Positions 1-8,910 of a DNA stretch of 64,000 nucleotides are shown one piece after another; within the stretch, counting starts at the first letter, position 1, and each line of letters opens with the position of its first letter. This DNA is from an uncultured Ellagibacter sp. (lineage in GTDB: Bacteria > Actinomycetota > Coriobacteriia > Coriobacteriales > Eggerthellaceae), in the NCBI RefSeq assembly GCF_934643285.1, contig NZ_CAKUBT010000010.1, positions 1 through 64,000 on the forward strand, in the 5' to 3' direction. Under the pieces are notes generated by a model. The model ran no database searches, was not told the origin of the DNA, and saw nothing but the letters and a program-made list of their open reading frames with translations. Both the position numbers and the translations under genes were made by a program.

Positions 1-81
1 GTAAAGAAACGCTGCCGCTGCGTTGGAAGCGGTGGGTGCCACACCCAAAAACAGTGGCAGAAAGAATATACGAGGAATCTC
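1..81. other. Leading intergenic fragment
   Basis: No gene can be supported here. The segment ends with a GAGGAA Shine-Dalgarno just before the ATG at 82. An AATATA stretch near 66-71 could be a -10 element, but no -35 is clear. The gene upstream lies outside the window. Confidence 0.5.
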
Positions 82-1920
82 ATGGCAAAGGAGAAGAAAA
101 AGGAAGGTGGGGGCATCGGCGAGCTGCTTGCGTACGCTGGCGATCGCAAGCTCCTCACGTACCTGGGGATGGGGTTGTCGGCGGTGTCGCAGCTCTTGAG
201 CTTCGGCCCCTACGTGTGCATCTGGTTCGTGGCGCGCGACCTCATTGCTGTGGCCCCCAACTGGAGCGCGGCTGCAAACATCGCGGCGTACGGCTGGTGG
301 GCCGTGGGCTTTGCCCTGGCGAGCATCGTGGTCTACTTCGCGGGCCTTATGTGCACGCACCTGGCGGCGTTCCGCTGCGCGTCCAACATCCGCAAGACCA
401 CAAGCGAGCACCTGCTCAAGCTGCCGCTCGGCTACTTCGACGCGCACGCCACCGGTGAGCTGCGCCGCATCGTTGACGGATGCGCTGCCTCGACCGAGAC
501 GCTGCTCGCGCACATGCTGCCCGACATTTCGGGTGCCGTGGCCATGGTCGCGGGCCTGCTCGTGCTGCTCTTTGCCTTCGATTTGCGCCTGGGCGCGGCC
601 TGCCTCATCTCGGTCGTTATTTCGTTTGTGGCGATGGCGACCATGATGAGCGGCAAGGGCGGCGAGTTCATGAAGGCCTATATGGGCGCGCTCGTGCGCA
701 TGAACAAGAGCGGCACCGAGTACGTGCGCGGCATCCCCGTGGTCAAGGTGTTCCAGCAGACGGTCCATTCGTTCAAGGCCTTCCACGACGCCATCGCCGA
801 CTATGCGCGCATGGCGCAGGACTACGCCGGCACGTTCTGCCGCGCGCCTCAGGTCGCAAACCTCACGGCTCTGAACGGTCTCGTGGCGTTCTTCTTGCCC
901 GTGGCGCTGCTGCTTGCCCCCGGGGAGGCGGATTTTGCCCGGTTCGTTGCCAACTTCGCGTTCTACTCGATCTTCTCGGCTGTGGTGCCCACCGCGATGA
1001 CCAAGCTCATGTTCGTGGGCGAGGCATCGCAGATGAGCGCCGACTCGTTGGCCCGCATCAGAGGCATTATGGAGGCCGAACCCCTCGCTGTCTCGCCTGC
1101 GCCCAAGCGCCCGACGGGAAACAGCGTGCGCTTCGACGATGTGAGCTTCACGTATGAGGGGGCTGAAGGTCCCGCCGTCGACCATGTGAGCTTCGACGTC
1201 CCCGCTGGCAGCACGCTCGCGCTCGTCGGCCCCTCGGGCGGCGGCAAGTCCACGTGCGCCTCGCTCATCCCGCGCTTCTGGGATGCGACTTCGGGCAGCG
1301 TGCTCGTGGGCGGCGTCGACGTGCGCGACATCGACCCGCACGAGCTTATGGACCACGTGGCCTTCGTGTTCCAGACGAACAAGCTCTTCCGACAGACGCT
1401 CGCCGACAACGTGCGCGCCGCGCGGCCTAACGCCACGGATGAAGAAGTGCGCGAGGCCCTCGCCGCCGCCCAGTGCGACGACATCGTGGCGAAGCTGCCG
1501 CGGGGCATCGACACTATGCTCGGGCCCGGCGGCGCGTATCTTTCCGGCGGGGAGGTCCAGCGCGTGGCGCTTGCCCGCGCGATCCTCAAGGACGCGCCCA
1601 TCGTCGTGCTCGACGAGGCGACGGCATTTGCCGACCCAGAGAACGAGGCCCTTATCCAGCGCGCCTTCACGCGGCTGGCTGAGGGGCGCACGGTCATCAT
1701 GATCGCCCACAGGCTCTCGACCGTCGTGGGCGCGGACCAGATCGTGGTCCTCGACCAGGGGCGCGTTGCCGAGATCGGCTCGCACGAGGCGCTTCTTGGC
1801 AAGGGCGGTCTCTATGCAAAGATGTGGGCCGACTACGAGCAGGCGGCCAGCTGGAAGATTTCCGCCGCGGTTGCCGATGCCGCCGCAGACGCCGTCGCCG
1901 CGAAAGGGGGCGAGGCCTAG
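82..1920 (+). CDS. ABC transporter permease/ATPase, first half of an exporter-fold heterodimer
   Basis: This 612-residue half-transporter has an N-terminal membrane domain of about six helices (residues 15-320) and a C-terminal nucleotide-binding domain. Visible motifs are Walker A GPSGGGKS (about 383-390), signature LSGGE (about 487) and Walker B VVLDEAT (about 510). The D-loop reads FADPEN instead of the usual SALD. From memory this is typical of the IrtB/YbtQ branch, whose members import iron-siderophores despite an exporter fold. The ATG follows GAGGAA. Its stop TAG abuts the ATG of the next gene, so the two are surely co-translated as a heterodimer. The substrate cannot be read from sequence. 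Multidrug or peptide export is the alternative. Confidence 0.9.
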   Translation: MAKEKKKEGGGIGELLAYAGDRKLLTYLGMGLSAVSQLLSFGPYVCIWFVARDLIAVAPNWSAAANIAAYGWWAVGFALASIVVYFAGLMCTHLAAFRCASNIRKTTSEHLLKLPLGYFDAHATGELRRIVDGCAASTETLLAHMLPDISGAVAMVAGLLVLLFAFDLRLGAACLISVVISFVAMATMMSGKGGEFMKAYMGALVRMNKSGTEYVRGIPVVKVFQQTVHSFKAFHDAIADYARMAQDYAGTFCRAPQVANLTALNGLVAFFLPVALLLAPGEADFARFVANFAFYSIFSAVVPTAMTKLMFVGEASQMSADSLARIRGIMEAEPLAVSPAPKRPTGNSVRFDDVSFTYEGAEGPAVDHVSFDVPAGSTLALVGPSGGGKSTCASLIPRFWDATSGSVLVGGVDVRDIDPHELMDHVAFVFQTNKLFRQTLADNVRAARPNATDEEVREALAAAQCDDIVAKLPRGIDTMLGPGGAYLSGGEVQRVALARAILKDAPIVVLDEATAFADPENEALIQRAFTRLAEGRTVIMIAHRLSTVVGADQIVVLDQGRVAEIGSHEALLGKGGLYAKMWADYEQAASWKISAAVADAAADAVAAKGGEA

Positions 1921-3678
1921 ATGTTCGCCTCATTCAAAAAGAAGTACTTTCTGTCCGATAAAGGCATCGCGGGGGTGAAGCGCGGGATTTTCTGGACCAC
2001 GATTACCAACCTGGTCACCATGGCTGGCATGGGCTTTCTGTTCCTGGTTATGGCAGGGTTCGTCGACCATTTGACGACGGGCGCGGACCTGCCCGCCGCC
2101 CTGCCCATCGTGGCCGGCCTTGTGGTCTTCCTTGCTCTGCTCTTCGCTTCGAACTGGCAGCAGTACTACTACACTTATTGCATCTTCTACGAGGAGTGCG
2201 GCAACCAGCGCGTCGAGATCGCCGAGCGTCTGCGAAAGCTGCCCCTTTCGTTCTTCGGCCGCCGCGACCTCGCCGACCTTACCGAGACCATCATGGGCGA
2301 CGCCCAGGCCATGGAGCACGCCTACAGCCATGTTTTGGGCGAGCTGTGGGGCGCCGTCATCGCGAGCGCCATCGTGTTCGCGGGGTCGCTGTTCTTCTGC
2401 TGGCAGCTTGCCATCGCGGCGTTTTGGAGCGTGCCCGTGGCGTTTGCCGTCCTGTGCCTGACGCGCGGCCCCATGACCCCGGTGTTCGACCGAGTCCGCG
2501 CCGAGAAGGTCAAGGTCACCGAGGCCGTCCAGGAAACTCTCGACTGTGTCCGCGAGATCCGCGCCACCAACCAGGAAGCGCACTATCTGGCAGGCTTGAA
2601 CGCCGTGATCGAGCGCGAGGAGCGCGAGACGACCAGGGGCGAGCTCGCCAACGGGCTCCTGGTCAACTCGGCATTCGCCATCCTGCGTCTGGGAATCGCC
2701 ACTACGCTCGTCACGGGCGCCGCGATGGTCGTCTCCGGCCAGGTCGACTTCATGGTGATGTTCGCGTTCCTGCTTATGGTGAGCCGAATCTACGCTCCGT
2801 TCGACCAGGCCCTTATGCTCGTCTCCGAGTTGTTTGCCGCCGAGTCGTCGGCCAAGCGCATGCGCTCCATCATGGAGGAGCCCGTGGCGCAGGGCAGCGA
2901 GAAGTTCGAGCCTTCGGGCCATGACGTGGTGTTCGACCACGTGGCGTTCGGATACGGCGCGGGCGAAGACGGGCGCGCCGGCGAGAAGGTCCTGGCTGAC
3001 GTGAGCTTCACCGCAAAGGAAGGCGAGGTCACGGCGCTCGTCGGTCCGTCCGGCTCGGGCAAGTCCACCGTGACTCGTCTGGCAGCCCGCTTTTGGGACG
3101 CCACCTCCGGCAAGGTCACCGTGGGCGGTGTTGACGTCGCGAGCGTGGACCCCGAGGCGCTGCTGCGCGATTACGCGATCGTCTTCCAAGACGTGCTGCT
3201 CTTCGACGACACGGTGATGGGCAACATCCGGCTCGGCCGTCGCGACGCCACCGACGAGGAGGTCCTGGCTGCCGCGCACGCCGCGAACTGCGACGAGTTC
3301 GTGAATCGCATGCCGCAGGGCTACGACACCCTGATCGGCGAGAACGGATCCAAGCTCTCCGGCGGCGAGCGCCAGCGCATCTCCATAGCCCGCGCTCTGC
3401 TCAAGGATGCGCCTATCGTCCTTTTGGACGAGGCCACGGCGAGCCTGGACGTCGAGAACGAGACCGTGGTGCAGGAGGCTCTTTCCCGCCTGCTCGCGGG
3501 CAAGACCGTCATCGTGATCGCGCACCGCATGCGCACGGTAGAGAACGCCGACAAGATCGTGGTCCTGAAGGAAGGCGTGGTCGCCGAGCAGGGTGCGCCT
3601 GCCGAGCTCAAGGCTGCGGGCGGCGAGTTCGCGCACATGGTCGAGCTCCAGAAGGAGACGGCTGCCTGGCGGCTGTAG
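1921..3678 (+). CDS. ABC transporter permease/ATPase, second half of an exporter-fold heterodimer
   Basis: This 585-residue half-transporter begins directly after the preceding stop codon. It has a type IV ABC membrane domain (about residues 15-310) and an ATPase with Walker A GPSGSGKS (about 375-382), signature LSGGERQR and Walker B IVLLDEATASLD followed by VENE, then the switch histidine in IAHRMRTV. The HRMRTV and DVENE wording resembles YbtP/IrtA-like subunits, matching the unusual D-loop of its partner. ATP sites are canonical in both subunits. I infer a metal-chelate or small-molecule transporter at the cytoplasmic membrane. No siderophore gene is nearby to confirm this. Confidence 0.9.
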   Translation: MFASFKKKYFLSDKGIAGVKRGIFWTTITNLVTMAGMGFLFLVMAGFVDHLTTGADLPAALPIVAGLVVFLALLFASNWQQYYYTYCIFYEECGNQRVEIAERLRKLPLSFFGRRDLADLTETIMGDAQAMEHAYSHVLGELWGAVIASAIVFAGSLFFCWQLAIAAFWSVPVAFAVLCLTRGPMTPVFDRVRAEKVKVTEAVQETLDCVREIRATNQEAHYLAGLNAVIEREERETTRGELANGLLVNSAFAILRLGIATTLVTGAAMVVSGQVDFMVMFAFLLMVSRIYAPFDQALMLVSELFAAESSAKRMRSIMEEPVAQGSEKFEPSGHDVVFDHVAFGYGAGEDGRAGEKVLADVSFTAKEGEVTALVGPSGSGKSTVTRLAARFWDATSGKVTVGGVDVASVDPEALLRDYAIVFQDVLLFDDTVMGNIRLGRRDATDEEVLAAAHAANCDEFVNRMPQGYDTLIGENGSKLSGGERQRISIARALLKDAPIVLLDEATASLDVENETVVQEALSRLLAGKTVIVIAHRMRTVENADKIVVLKEGVVAEQGAPAELKAAGGEFAHMVELQKETAAWRL

Positions 3679-3711
3679 GGTCGTCCCCCTTTGAAAACGG
3701 CCTATGCGTGA

Positions 3712-3741
3712 GGGGCGCCTTCCCTTTGAGGAAGACGCCCC
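3712..3741. terminator. Hairpin between convergent genes
   Basis: A GGGGCG..CTTCC arm pairs with GGAAG.CGCCCC, with a one-base mismatch. It lies between the 3' ends of the ABC pair and the minus-strand FtsX gene. There is no U-tract, so its termination activity is uncertain. Confidence 0.45.
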
Positions 3742-3755
3742 CCGCACGCGGTCTT

Positions 3756-6422
3756 CTATTCCTGCACCTTTAAGGCCTCGGCGAGGCTGACGCGTTTGAT
3801 GGAGCGCGTGTGCAAAAACGCCACGACGAGGTAGGTCGCAAACCCGATGCCTGCACACGCGGCCATAGCTGACCACGGCACGTAAATCTCGATGTTGCCG
3901 TTGTAGGTGAGCAGCATCGTGCGGAAGATCGCGGCGAGCGATTCGATGATCAGCGGCTCGCACAGCACGAGCGAGGCGACGACGCACAGCGTGATCGATC
4001 GGATGTAGAGATGCGAGATTTCGCCGTCGCGGTAGCCGAAGACCTTCATGTAGCTGATCGAGCGGGCGCTGCGGTCGATCACGGCCTTGGTCAGCAGGTA
4101 CATGAACAGCAGGAAGATGAATACGGCGAGCCCGACCATCAGGCCGATTAGGCTGCTCATCATGTCGATGAACTGGTCGCCGACGGCGCGCATGTCGTCG
4201 GGCGTGGTATCGCCGGAGAAGTAGCGCGAGTCGAGGTCGAGCTCCTCGTCGCTCACGTAGCCATTGAAGTAGGAGGCGTCGTTGCCGAAGAGCTCGTTGA
4301 AGTCATCAATGCTCATGTAGACGTTCATGTCCGACTTCGTGCCCCACGCGAAGTCGTCGCCTGCGTACTCGAGGAAGTAGTCCTTCTCCTCGTACTTATC
4401 ATCGAGCTCGACCTTTTGCCCTTCTTTCCAGCCGAACTTATCGAGAAGCCCGCGGCCGAAGATGACGCGGTTGCCGCCGACGTCGAGGTCTTTCCAGTAG
4501 CGCGAGTCGGGCGAGATACCGTAGATGGACACCGTCTCGGTGCCGTTTCCCTCGCCACGGTCGTATTGTAGCTGGTAAATGGCGTATTTTTCAGTCTGGG
4601 CAACCTTATCTGCGCCGTTGTCGACCGTGTTCACGGGGTGGATGTCGTCTTCGCTGGCGTCGATGTTGGAAGCGGCGTCGATAAGGTCGATGGTCTCGTC
4701 GCGATCGCAGCCGAGAGCGTTTGCGAGCTCGTCAAGGCACGTGTAGAGGGCATCCTTCTTGTCCTGCACCTCTTCGAGCGCATTGGCTGCCGCTTGCATG
4801 TTGCCTGCTGAGGGCGAGGCGGCGAGTATGTCGGCAGCCGTCTGCGCTGCGTCTACCGCGTCCCCGAGCTCGTCTTCCGCGTCCTCGGCGGCGGAAAGAA
4901 GCGCGCCGTCGACGGACTGCAGGCGGTCGAGAGCGGCCCATTGTTCGCGCTCCTCGGCACTGCCCTCGAGCTCGAGCGGGGCTTTGAGCGTGTACTGGTG
5001 CTCGGCTACGAGGCTCGTCTCGAGGTTGTCGGCATAGTGCGTCATCGTGGGGAGAATCGCGAGGCCGAAGAGCAAAAGCAGCGAGGCGAAGGCGACGCCT
5101 ACGAAAAGTGTGGCGAAGTTTCCGAGGTTGCGAAGGAAGATACGCAGGCGGAAGCGCACAACGAAGCCCATGCGCTCAGGCAATCGCAACCCGCGCTTGG
5201 TCCCGGACTTGCCGCTGGCCTCGTGGCGCAAAAACTGCAGGGGCGTCTTGCCCATCTTGCGGAGAAGCCCCACGAGCGTGATGAGGATGAGCGCAGCTGC
5301 GGGCACCACGGCGCATTTGAAGAAGATTTCCCAGCTCCAGTACACGTGGAAGGGCGGCAGGCTGTAGGAGCCGTAGTAGAGGCTGCGCATGGGCTCGGTG
5401 AAGAACGCCACGCCGAGCGCGCATCCCAGGCCCGCTGCGAGAATTCCCACGATAGCGGGTAGTGCAAGGTAGTGAAGGACTATCTCGCGCTTGCGGTAGC
5501 CGCTGGCGAGAAGCGTGCCGATGATGGCGCTTTCCTCCTCGATGGTGGCGTTGGTGAGCACGACGAAGACGAAGGCCATGATCACGATGATGATGTCGAG
5601 CAGCGTCGTCCACATGGCGGAGTCGCCGTCCACGTCGTTTCGGGCATAGCCGATGCCCTGGTTGGAGTCGGCATCGATAAGATCATCCACGCGCGCGTCG
5701 GCGTCCGTTAAGGCCTTGACTATGTCCTCCTCGGCATCGGTGCGGTCGGCGACGGAGAGGTTTCGGTTGTTGAAGACGAACGAGTAGGTGTAGGTGGGCG
5801 CGCCGCCGGCGTCCTCGAGGGCGGTAAAGCCGGCGTCGGTGACCTCGGCCACGCCATAAGTGATGGTATTTACCGTGAAATCGGAGTTGTTGGGAAAGAG
5901 GGCTTGGCTGTCAGGCTGCGTCATGATGCCGCAGATGGTGTAGGCACGGCCGCTGAGCTCGACGGTATCTCCGACAGCGAGCTCGTTGTTCTTGGCGAAA
6001 ACGCGGTCTATGGCGACTTCGTCGTCTTCTTGGGGCTCGGTACCTTCGCAGTAGGACGCGATATCGACTTCGGTGCGGTGCACGTAAGTGCGTAGCGTGC
6101 GCTTGGTGCCGTCGTCGCCGACGGGCTGCTTTATGGTGGCGTCTATGGAGAAATTCCTGTAGAAGGTGGCGCCGCCGACGTCTTCCGTGGCGCCTTCGGC
6201 TGCGTCGATCTGGGCGTCGGTCGCCTCGAACGCCGTCACTATGCGGCCGTCTTCAATGGTGTACTCGTCACGCATTTCGTCGATGATGCTGCCGATGGAG
6301 TGGGCGGCAAGCAAGAAGCCCGACGTGAGGGCAATTGCGCCGCACATGAGCAGGAAGATTCCCAAGTATTTGCCGATGTTGTTCTTGAGCTCGCGAGGGA
6401 GCCGTCTGGCCAAGGGGGTCAT
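3756..6422 (-). CDS. FtsX-like ABC transporter permease
   Basis: This 888-residue membrane protein has an N-terminal helix (about residues 17-40), a long extracytoplasmic region, a cluster of three helices near 270-390, another helix near 430-450, a second large extracytoplasmic region rich in Glu/Asp/Ala (about 480-740, possibly coiled-coil near 505-590), and three C-terminal helices. This two-FtsX-domain layout is typical of MacB-like or antimicrobial-peptide-resistance permeases that work mechanically with a cytoplasmic ATPase instead of forming a channel. It lies 7 bp downstream of its ATPase gene. Function is probably envelope stress or peptide resistance (inference). No sensor kinase is adjacent. 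Confidence 0.88.
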   Translation of the reverse strand: MTPLARRLPRELKNNIGKYLGIFLLMCGAIALTSGFLLAAHSIGSIIDEMRDEYTIEDGRIVTAFEATDAQIDAAEGATEDVGGATFYRNFSIDATIKQPVGDDGTKRTLRTYVHRTEVDIASYCEGTEPQEDDEVAIDRVFAKNNELAVGDTVELSGRAYTICGIMTQPDSQALFPNNSDFTVNTITYGVAEVTDAGFTALEDAGGAPTYTYSFVFNNRNLSVADRTDAEEDIVKALTDADARVDDLIDADSNQGIGYARNDVDGDSAMWTTLLDIIIVIMAFVFVVLTNATIEEESAIIGTLLASGYRKREIVLHYLALPAIVGILAAGLGCALGVAFFTEPMRSLYYGSYSLPPFHVYWSWEIFFKCAVVPAAALILITLVGLLRKMGKTPLQFLRHEASGKSGTKRGLRLPERMGFVVRFRLRIFLRNLGNFATLFVGVAFASLLLLFGLAILPTMTHYADNLETSLVAEHQYTLKAPLELEGSAEEREQWAALDRLQSVDGALLSAAEDAEDELGDAVDAAQTAADILAASPSAGNMQAAANALEEVQDKKDALYTCLDELANALGCDRDETIDLIDAASNIDASEDDIHPVNTVDNGADKVAQTEKYAIYQLQYDRGEGNGTETVSIYGISPDSRYWKDLDVGGNRVIFGRGLLDKFGWKEGQKVELDDKYEEKDYFLEYAGDDFAWGTKSDMNVYMSIDDFNELFGNDASYFNGYVSDEELDLDSRYFSGDTTPDDMRAVGDQFIDMMSSLIGLMVGLAVFIFLLFMYLLTKAVIDRSARSISYMKVFGYRDGEISHLYIRSITLCVVASLVLCEPLIIESLAAIFRTMLLTYNGNIEIYVPWSAMAACAGIGFATYLVVAFLHTRSIKRVSLAEALKVQE

Positions 6423-6429
6423 CGCGTGC

Positions 6430-7146
6430 CTACCAATCGAGCTCGGAGGCGGGCACGGGCGAGCTGTTGACCTCGTTTTCGGCCAAGCGTCCGTCGCGCA
6501 GGCGCAGCACGCGGTCGGCCATGCGGGCGATGGCAGCGTTGTGCGTTACGATTACGAGAGTGCAGCCGTACCGCTGGTTTACATGCTCCATGAGCTCGAG
6601 CACTTCTTTGGAGGTCTTGTAGTCGAGGGCGCCCGTGGGCTCGTCGCACAAGATGAGGCCGGGGTTCTTAACGAGCGCGCGGCCGATGGCGCAGCGCTGC
6701 TGTTGACCGCCGGACACCTGGCGCGGGAACTTGTTGCGGTGCTCCCAGAGGCCAAGCGAGCGCAGGAGTTCCTCCATGGGAAGGGGATTGCTCGAGAGGT
6801 GTGCCGTGACCTCGATGTTCTCCTTGATGGTGAGATCGGGCACAAGGTTGTAGAACTGGAAGACGAAGCCAAGCTCGCGCCGGCGGTACTCGCCGAGGTC
6901 CTTGCTTGAGAGGGCGGTGAGCTTGCAGCCGCCGACTGAGATCGTGCCGCCGTCGGCGCCCTCGAGGCCGCCGATGAGATTCAGGAAGGTGGACTTGCCC
7001 GAGCCCGAGGGGCCGAGCATGACGCAGATCTCGCCGCGGTTCACGGTGGTGGTTATGCCGTCGAGCACTTGCACGCGGGCTTCCCCGTCGCCGTAGTGCT
7101 TGGCAAGACCCTCGACGACGAGGTAGGGGGTACTTGATTTGGCCAT
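6430..7146 (-). CDS. ABC transporter ATP-binding protein, MacB/LolD type
   Basis: This 238-residue ATPase carries Walker A GPSGSGKS (about residues 44-51), Q-loop FQFYNL, signature VSGGQQQR and Walker [13 protein letters not shown], followed by the switch histidine VTHN. The FQFYNL and DEPTGALD wording is characteristic of the MacB/LolD/FtsE group that partners FtsX-type permeases, and such a permease follows at 3756-6422. The two form one operon driven by the promoter at 7203-7231. A similar pair starts at 62767. Confidence 0.93.
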   Translation of the reverse strand: MAKSSTPYLVVEGLAKHYGDGEARVQVLDGITTTVNRGEICVMLGPSGSGKSTFLNLIGGLEGADGGTISVGGCKLTALSSKDLGEYRRRELGFVFQFYNLVPDLTIKENIEVTAHLSSNPLPMEELLRSLGLWEHRNKFPRQVSGGQQQRCAIGRALVKNPGLILCDEPTGALDYKTSKEVLELMEHVNQRYGCTLVIVTHNAAIARMADRVLRLRDGRLAENEVNSSPVPASELDW

Positions 7147-7197
7147 GGTCTTTCTTTCTCGAAAAAGGGCCCACGTGGCCCCTTAAGGTTGTATTCA

Positions 7198-7222
7198 GCT
7201 AACTTATAGCGTAAAAGTTAGC
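7198..7222. promoter_or_regulatory. Palindromic operator candidate over the ABC operon promoter
   Basis: GCTAACTT (7198-7205) and AAGTTAGC (7215-7222) form an 8-bp inverted repeat with a 9-bp spacer. It overlaps the -10 and spacer of the minus-strand promoter, which is the position of a repressor site. Size and symmetry suit a TetR- or MarR-like dimer. No regulator gene is adjacent. Confidence 0.6.
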
Positions 7223-7231
7223 CATATGCAA
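7203..7231 (-). promoter_or_regulatory. Sigma-A-type promoter for the ATPase/FtsX operon
   Basis: On the minus strand TTGCAT (7231-7226) and TATAAG (7208-7203) are separated by exactly 17 bp. The predicted transcript starts near 7196, leaving a leader of about 50 nt before the ATG at 7146. Confidence 0.65.
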
Positions 7232-7436
7232 CGCGCTTTGCCAGGTTCCCGTCATTTTTCGAGGGACCTATCGGGCTCTTCTTTTGCATTTGCTATACCG
7301 CAGCTGGGCGAAGGGGAGTGCCGAATACCCTTCTCTCGTGCGTGAATTCGTTTCATTCAGGTAAAATAACGCGAATTGGAGGGCTTCAGCCTGCGCAACG
7401 CTTTTGCTTGCGCTCTTGATTGGAAAAGGGAACAGT

Positions 7437-8819
7437 ATGGCATCAATGAAAACCGGATCGCGCTCGTCGTGGTCAGGCAAATGGGCGTTTATCTTGGCCG
7501 CTGCCGCCTCGGCGGTCGGCTTGGGAAATATGTGGCGTTTCCCGTATCTGGCGGCAAAGTACGGCGGTGGCACGTTCCTCATCACCTACCTGGTGCTGGT
7601 GTTCACGTTCGGCGTGTCGCTCTTGCTGCTTGAGACGGCGATCGGCCGCAAGACGGGCCTCTCGGCCATCGGCGCGTTCCGCCACTTTGGGAAGAAATTC
7701 ATGTTCATCGGCGTGCTGGCGTCGGTCGTGCCCTTCATCATCGTGCCGTATTACTGCATCATCGGCGGTTGGGTGACGAAGTATGCCTTCGCCTATATTG
7801 CAGCTGGACCTGCGGCTATGGCGGATGGCGGCACGTTCTTCTCGAACTTCATCACCAACGGCGTCGACAGCTCGATCTTCATGCTGATCTTCATGGCTGC
7901 TGCCTTCGTCATCGTGGCGCGTGGCGTGAAGGGCGGCATCGAGAAGGCGAACCTCATTTTGATGCCCGCGCTTATCGTGATGGCCATCGCGATCGCCATC
8001 TTCACGCTGACGCTCCCCGGAGCGCTCGACGGCGCGGCGTACTATCTGATGCCCGACGTCTCGAAGTTCTCTCCGGAGTTGGTCATCGGCGCGCTCGGGC
8101 AGATGTTCTACAGCCTGTCGCTCGCCATGGGAATCATGATCACCTACGGCAGCTACCTCGAGAAGAAGGCGTCCCTGACGCAGTCCGTCACGCGTATCGG
8201 CTTCTTCGACCTGGGCGTGTCGTTCCTCGCCGGTCTCATGATTGTGCCTGCCGCGTTTGTCGCGATGGGCTCGGGCGACGCTGTTGCTCAGAACTCCGGT
8301 CCCTCGCTCATGTTCATCATCTTGCCCGAGGTGTTCGCGGACATGGGGCAAGTGGCGACCATCGTGGGCTTCGTCTTCTTCCTCTTGGTGTTCTTCGCGG
8401 CGCTCACCAGCGCGATCTCGCTCACCGAGACCTGCGTCTCCATCATCCAGGATGGCGCGGGATTCTCGCGTCGCAAGTCTCTGGTGATTACCATCGTGTT
8501 CATCGTGGTGGCCGGGCTTTTCATCAACTCGGGCTACAACGTGCTTTCGTTCATCCAGCCCCTAGGCGAAGGCTCCTCGCTGCTCGACTTCGCCGACTTC
8601 ATCTCCAACTCGGTCATCATGCCGATCGTGGCACTTCTGACCTGCGTGTTCGTCGGGTGGATTATCAAGCCGAAGACGATTATCGACGAGGTGCGCATCT
8701 CTGCGCCCTTCAAGGCCGCCAAAGCCTGGTCGGTTATGGTGAAGTACATAGCGCCTGTACTCGTGGTGGTTATCCTCGTGACTGCGCTCGCCCAGTCGCT
8801 CGGTATCATGAAGTTCTAA
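7437..8819 (+). CDS. Neurotransmitter:sodium symporter (NSS) family transporter
   Basis: This 460-residue protein has a LeuT-fold topology with about 11-12 helices. The N-terminal SGKWAFILAAAASAVGLGNM segment followed by WRFP is the NSS signature, where TM1 unwinds around Na+ and substrate. The family imports amino acids such as tryptophan, tyrosine or leucine with Na+. The ATG at 7437 is chosen because AAAAGGGA precedes it by five bases. An in-frame TTG at 7404 lacks such a site. It is monocistronic, with a terminator at 8874. Substrate specificity is not readable. Confidence 0.92.
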   Translation: MASMKTGSRSSWSGKWAFILAAAASAVGLGNMWRFPYLAAKYGGGTFLITYLVLVFTFGVSLLLLETAIGRKTGLSAIGAFRHFGKKFMFIGVLASVVPFIIVPYYCIIGGWVTKYAFAYIAAGPAAMADGGTFFSNFITNGVDSSIFMLIFMAAAFVIVARGVKGGIEKANLILMPALIVMAIAIAIFTLTLPGALDGAAYYLMPDVSKFSPELVIGALGQMFYSLSLAMGIMITYGSYLEKKASLTQSVTRIGFFDLGVSFLAGLMIVPAAFVAMGSGDAVAQNSGPSLMFIILPEVFADMGQVATIVGFVFFLLVFFAALTSAISLTETCVSIIQDGAGFSRRKSLVITIVFIVVAGLFINSGYNVLSFIQPLGEGSSLLDFADFISNSVIMPIVALLTCVFVGWIIKPKTIIDEVRISAPFKAAKAWSVMVKYIAPVLVVVILVTALAQSLGIMKF

Positions 8820-8873
8820 CGCGCTTCGCTCTGCGCACGCCGCTTGAGCGTCGCCCGCGCATTGCGTTTTCTT

Positions 8874-8910
8874 GCGCCCTGCCAACCTTATCGTCGGCAG
8901 GGCGCTTCTT
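8874..8910 (+). terminator. Terminator between NSS and AEC genes
   Basis: GCGCCCTGCC (8874-8883) pairs perfectly with GGCAGGGCGC (8896-8905), and TTCTTT follows. This serves the NSS gene. The hairpin also sits just past the stop of the convergent AEC gene. Confidence 0.75.

Noticed and set aside
1930..3987. 685-codon antisense ORF across the second ABC gene
   Set aside because: It is an antisense shadow of a clear ABC transporter, with low-complexity Arg/His/Ala-rich translation and no family features.
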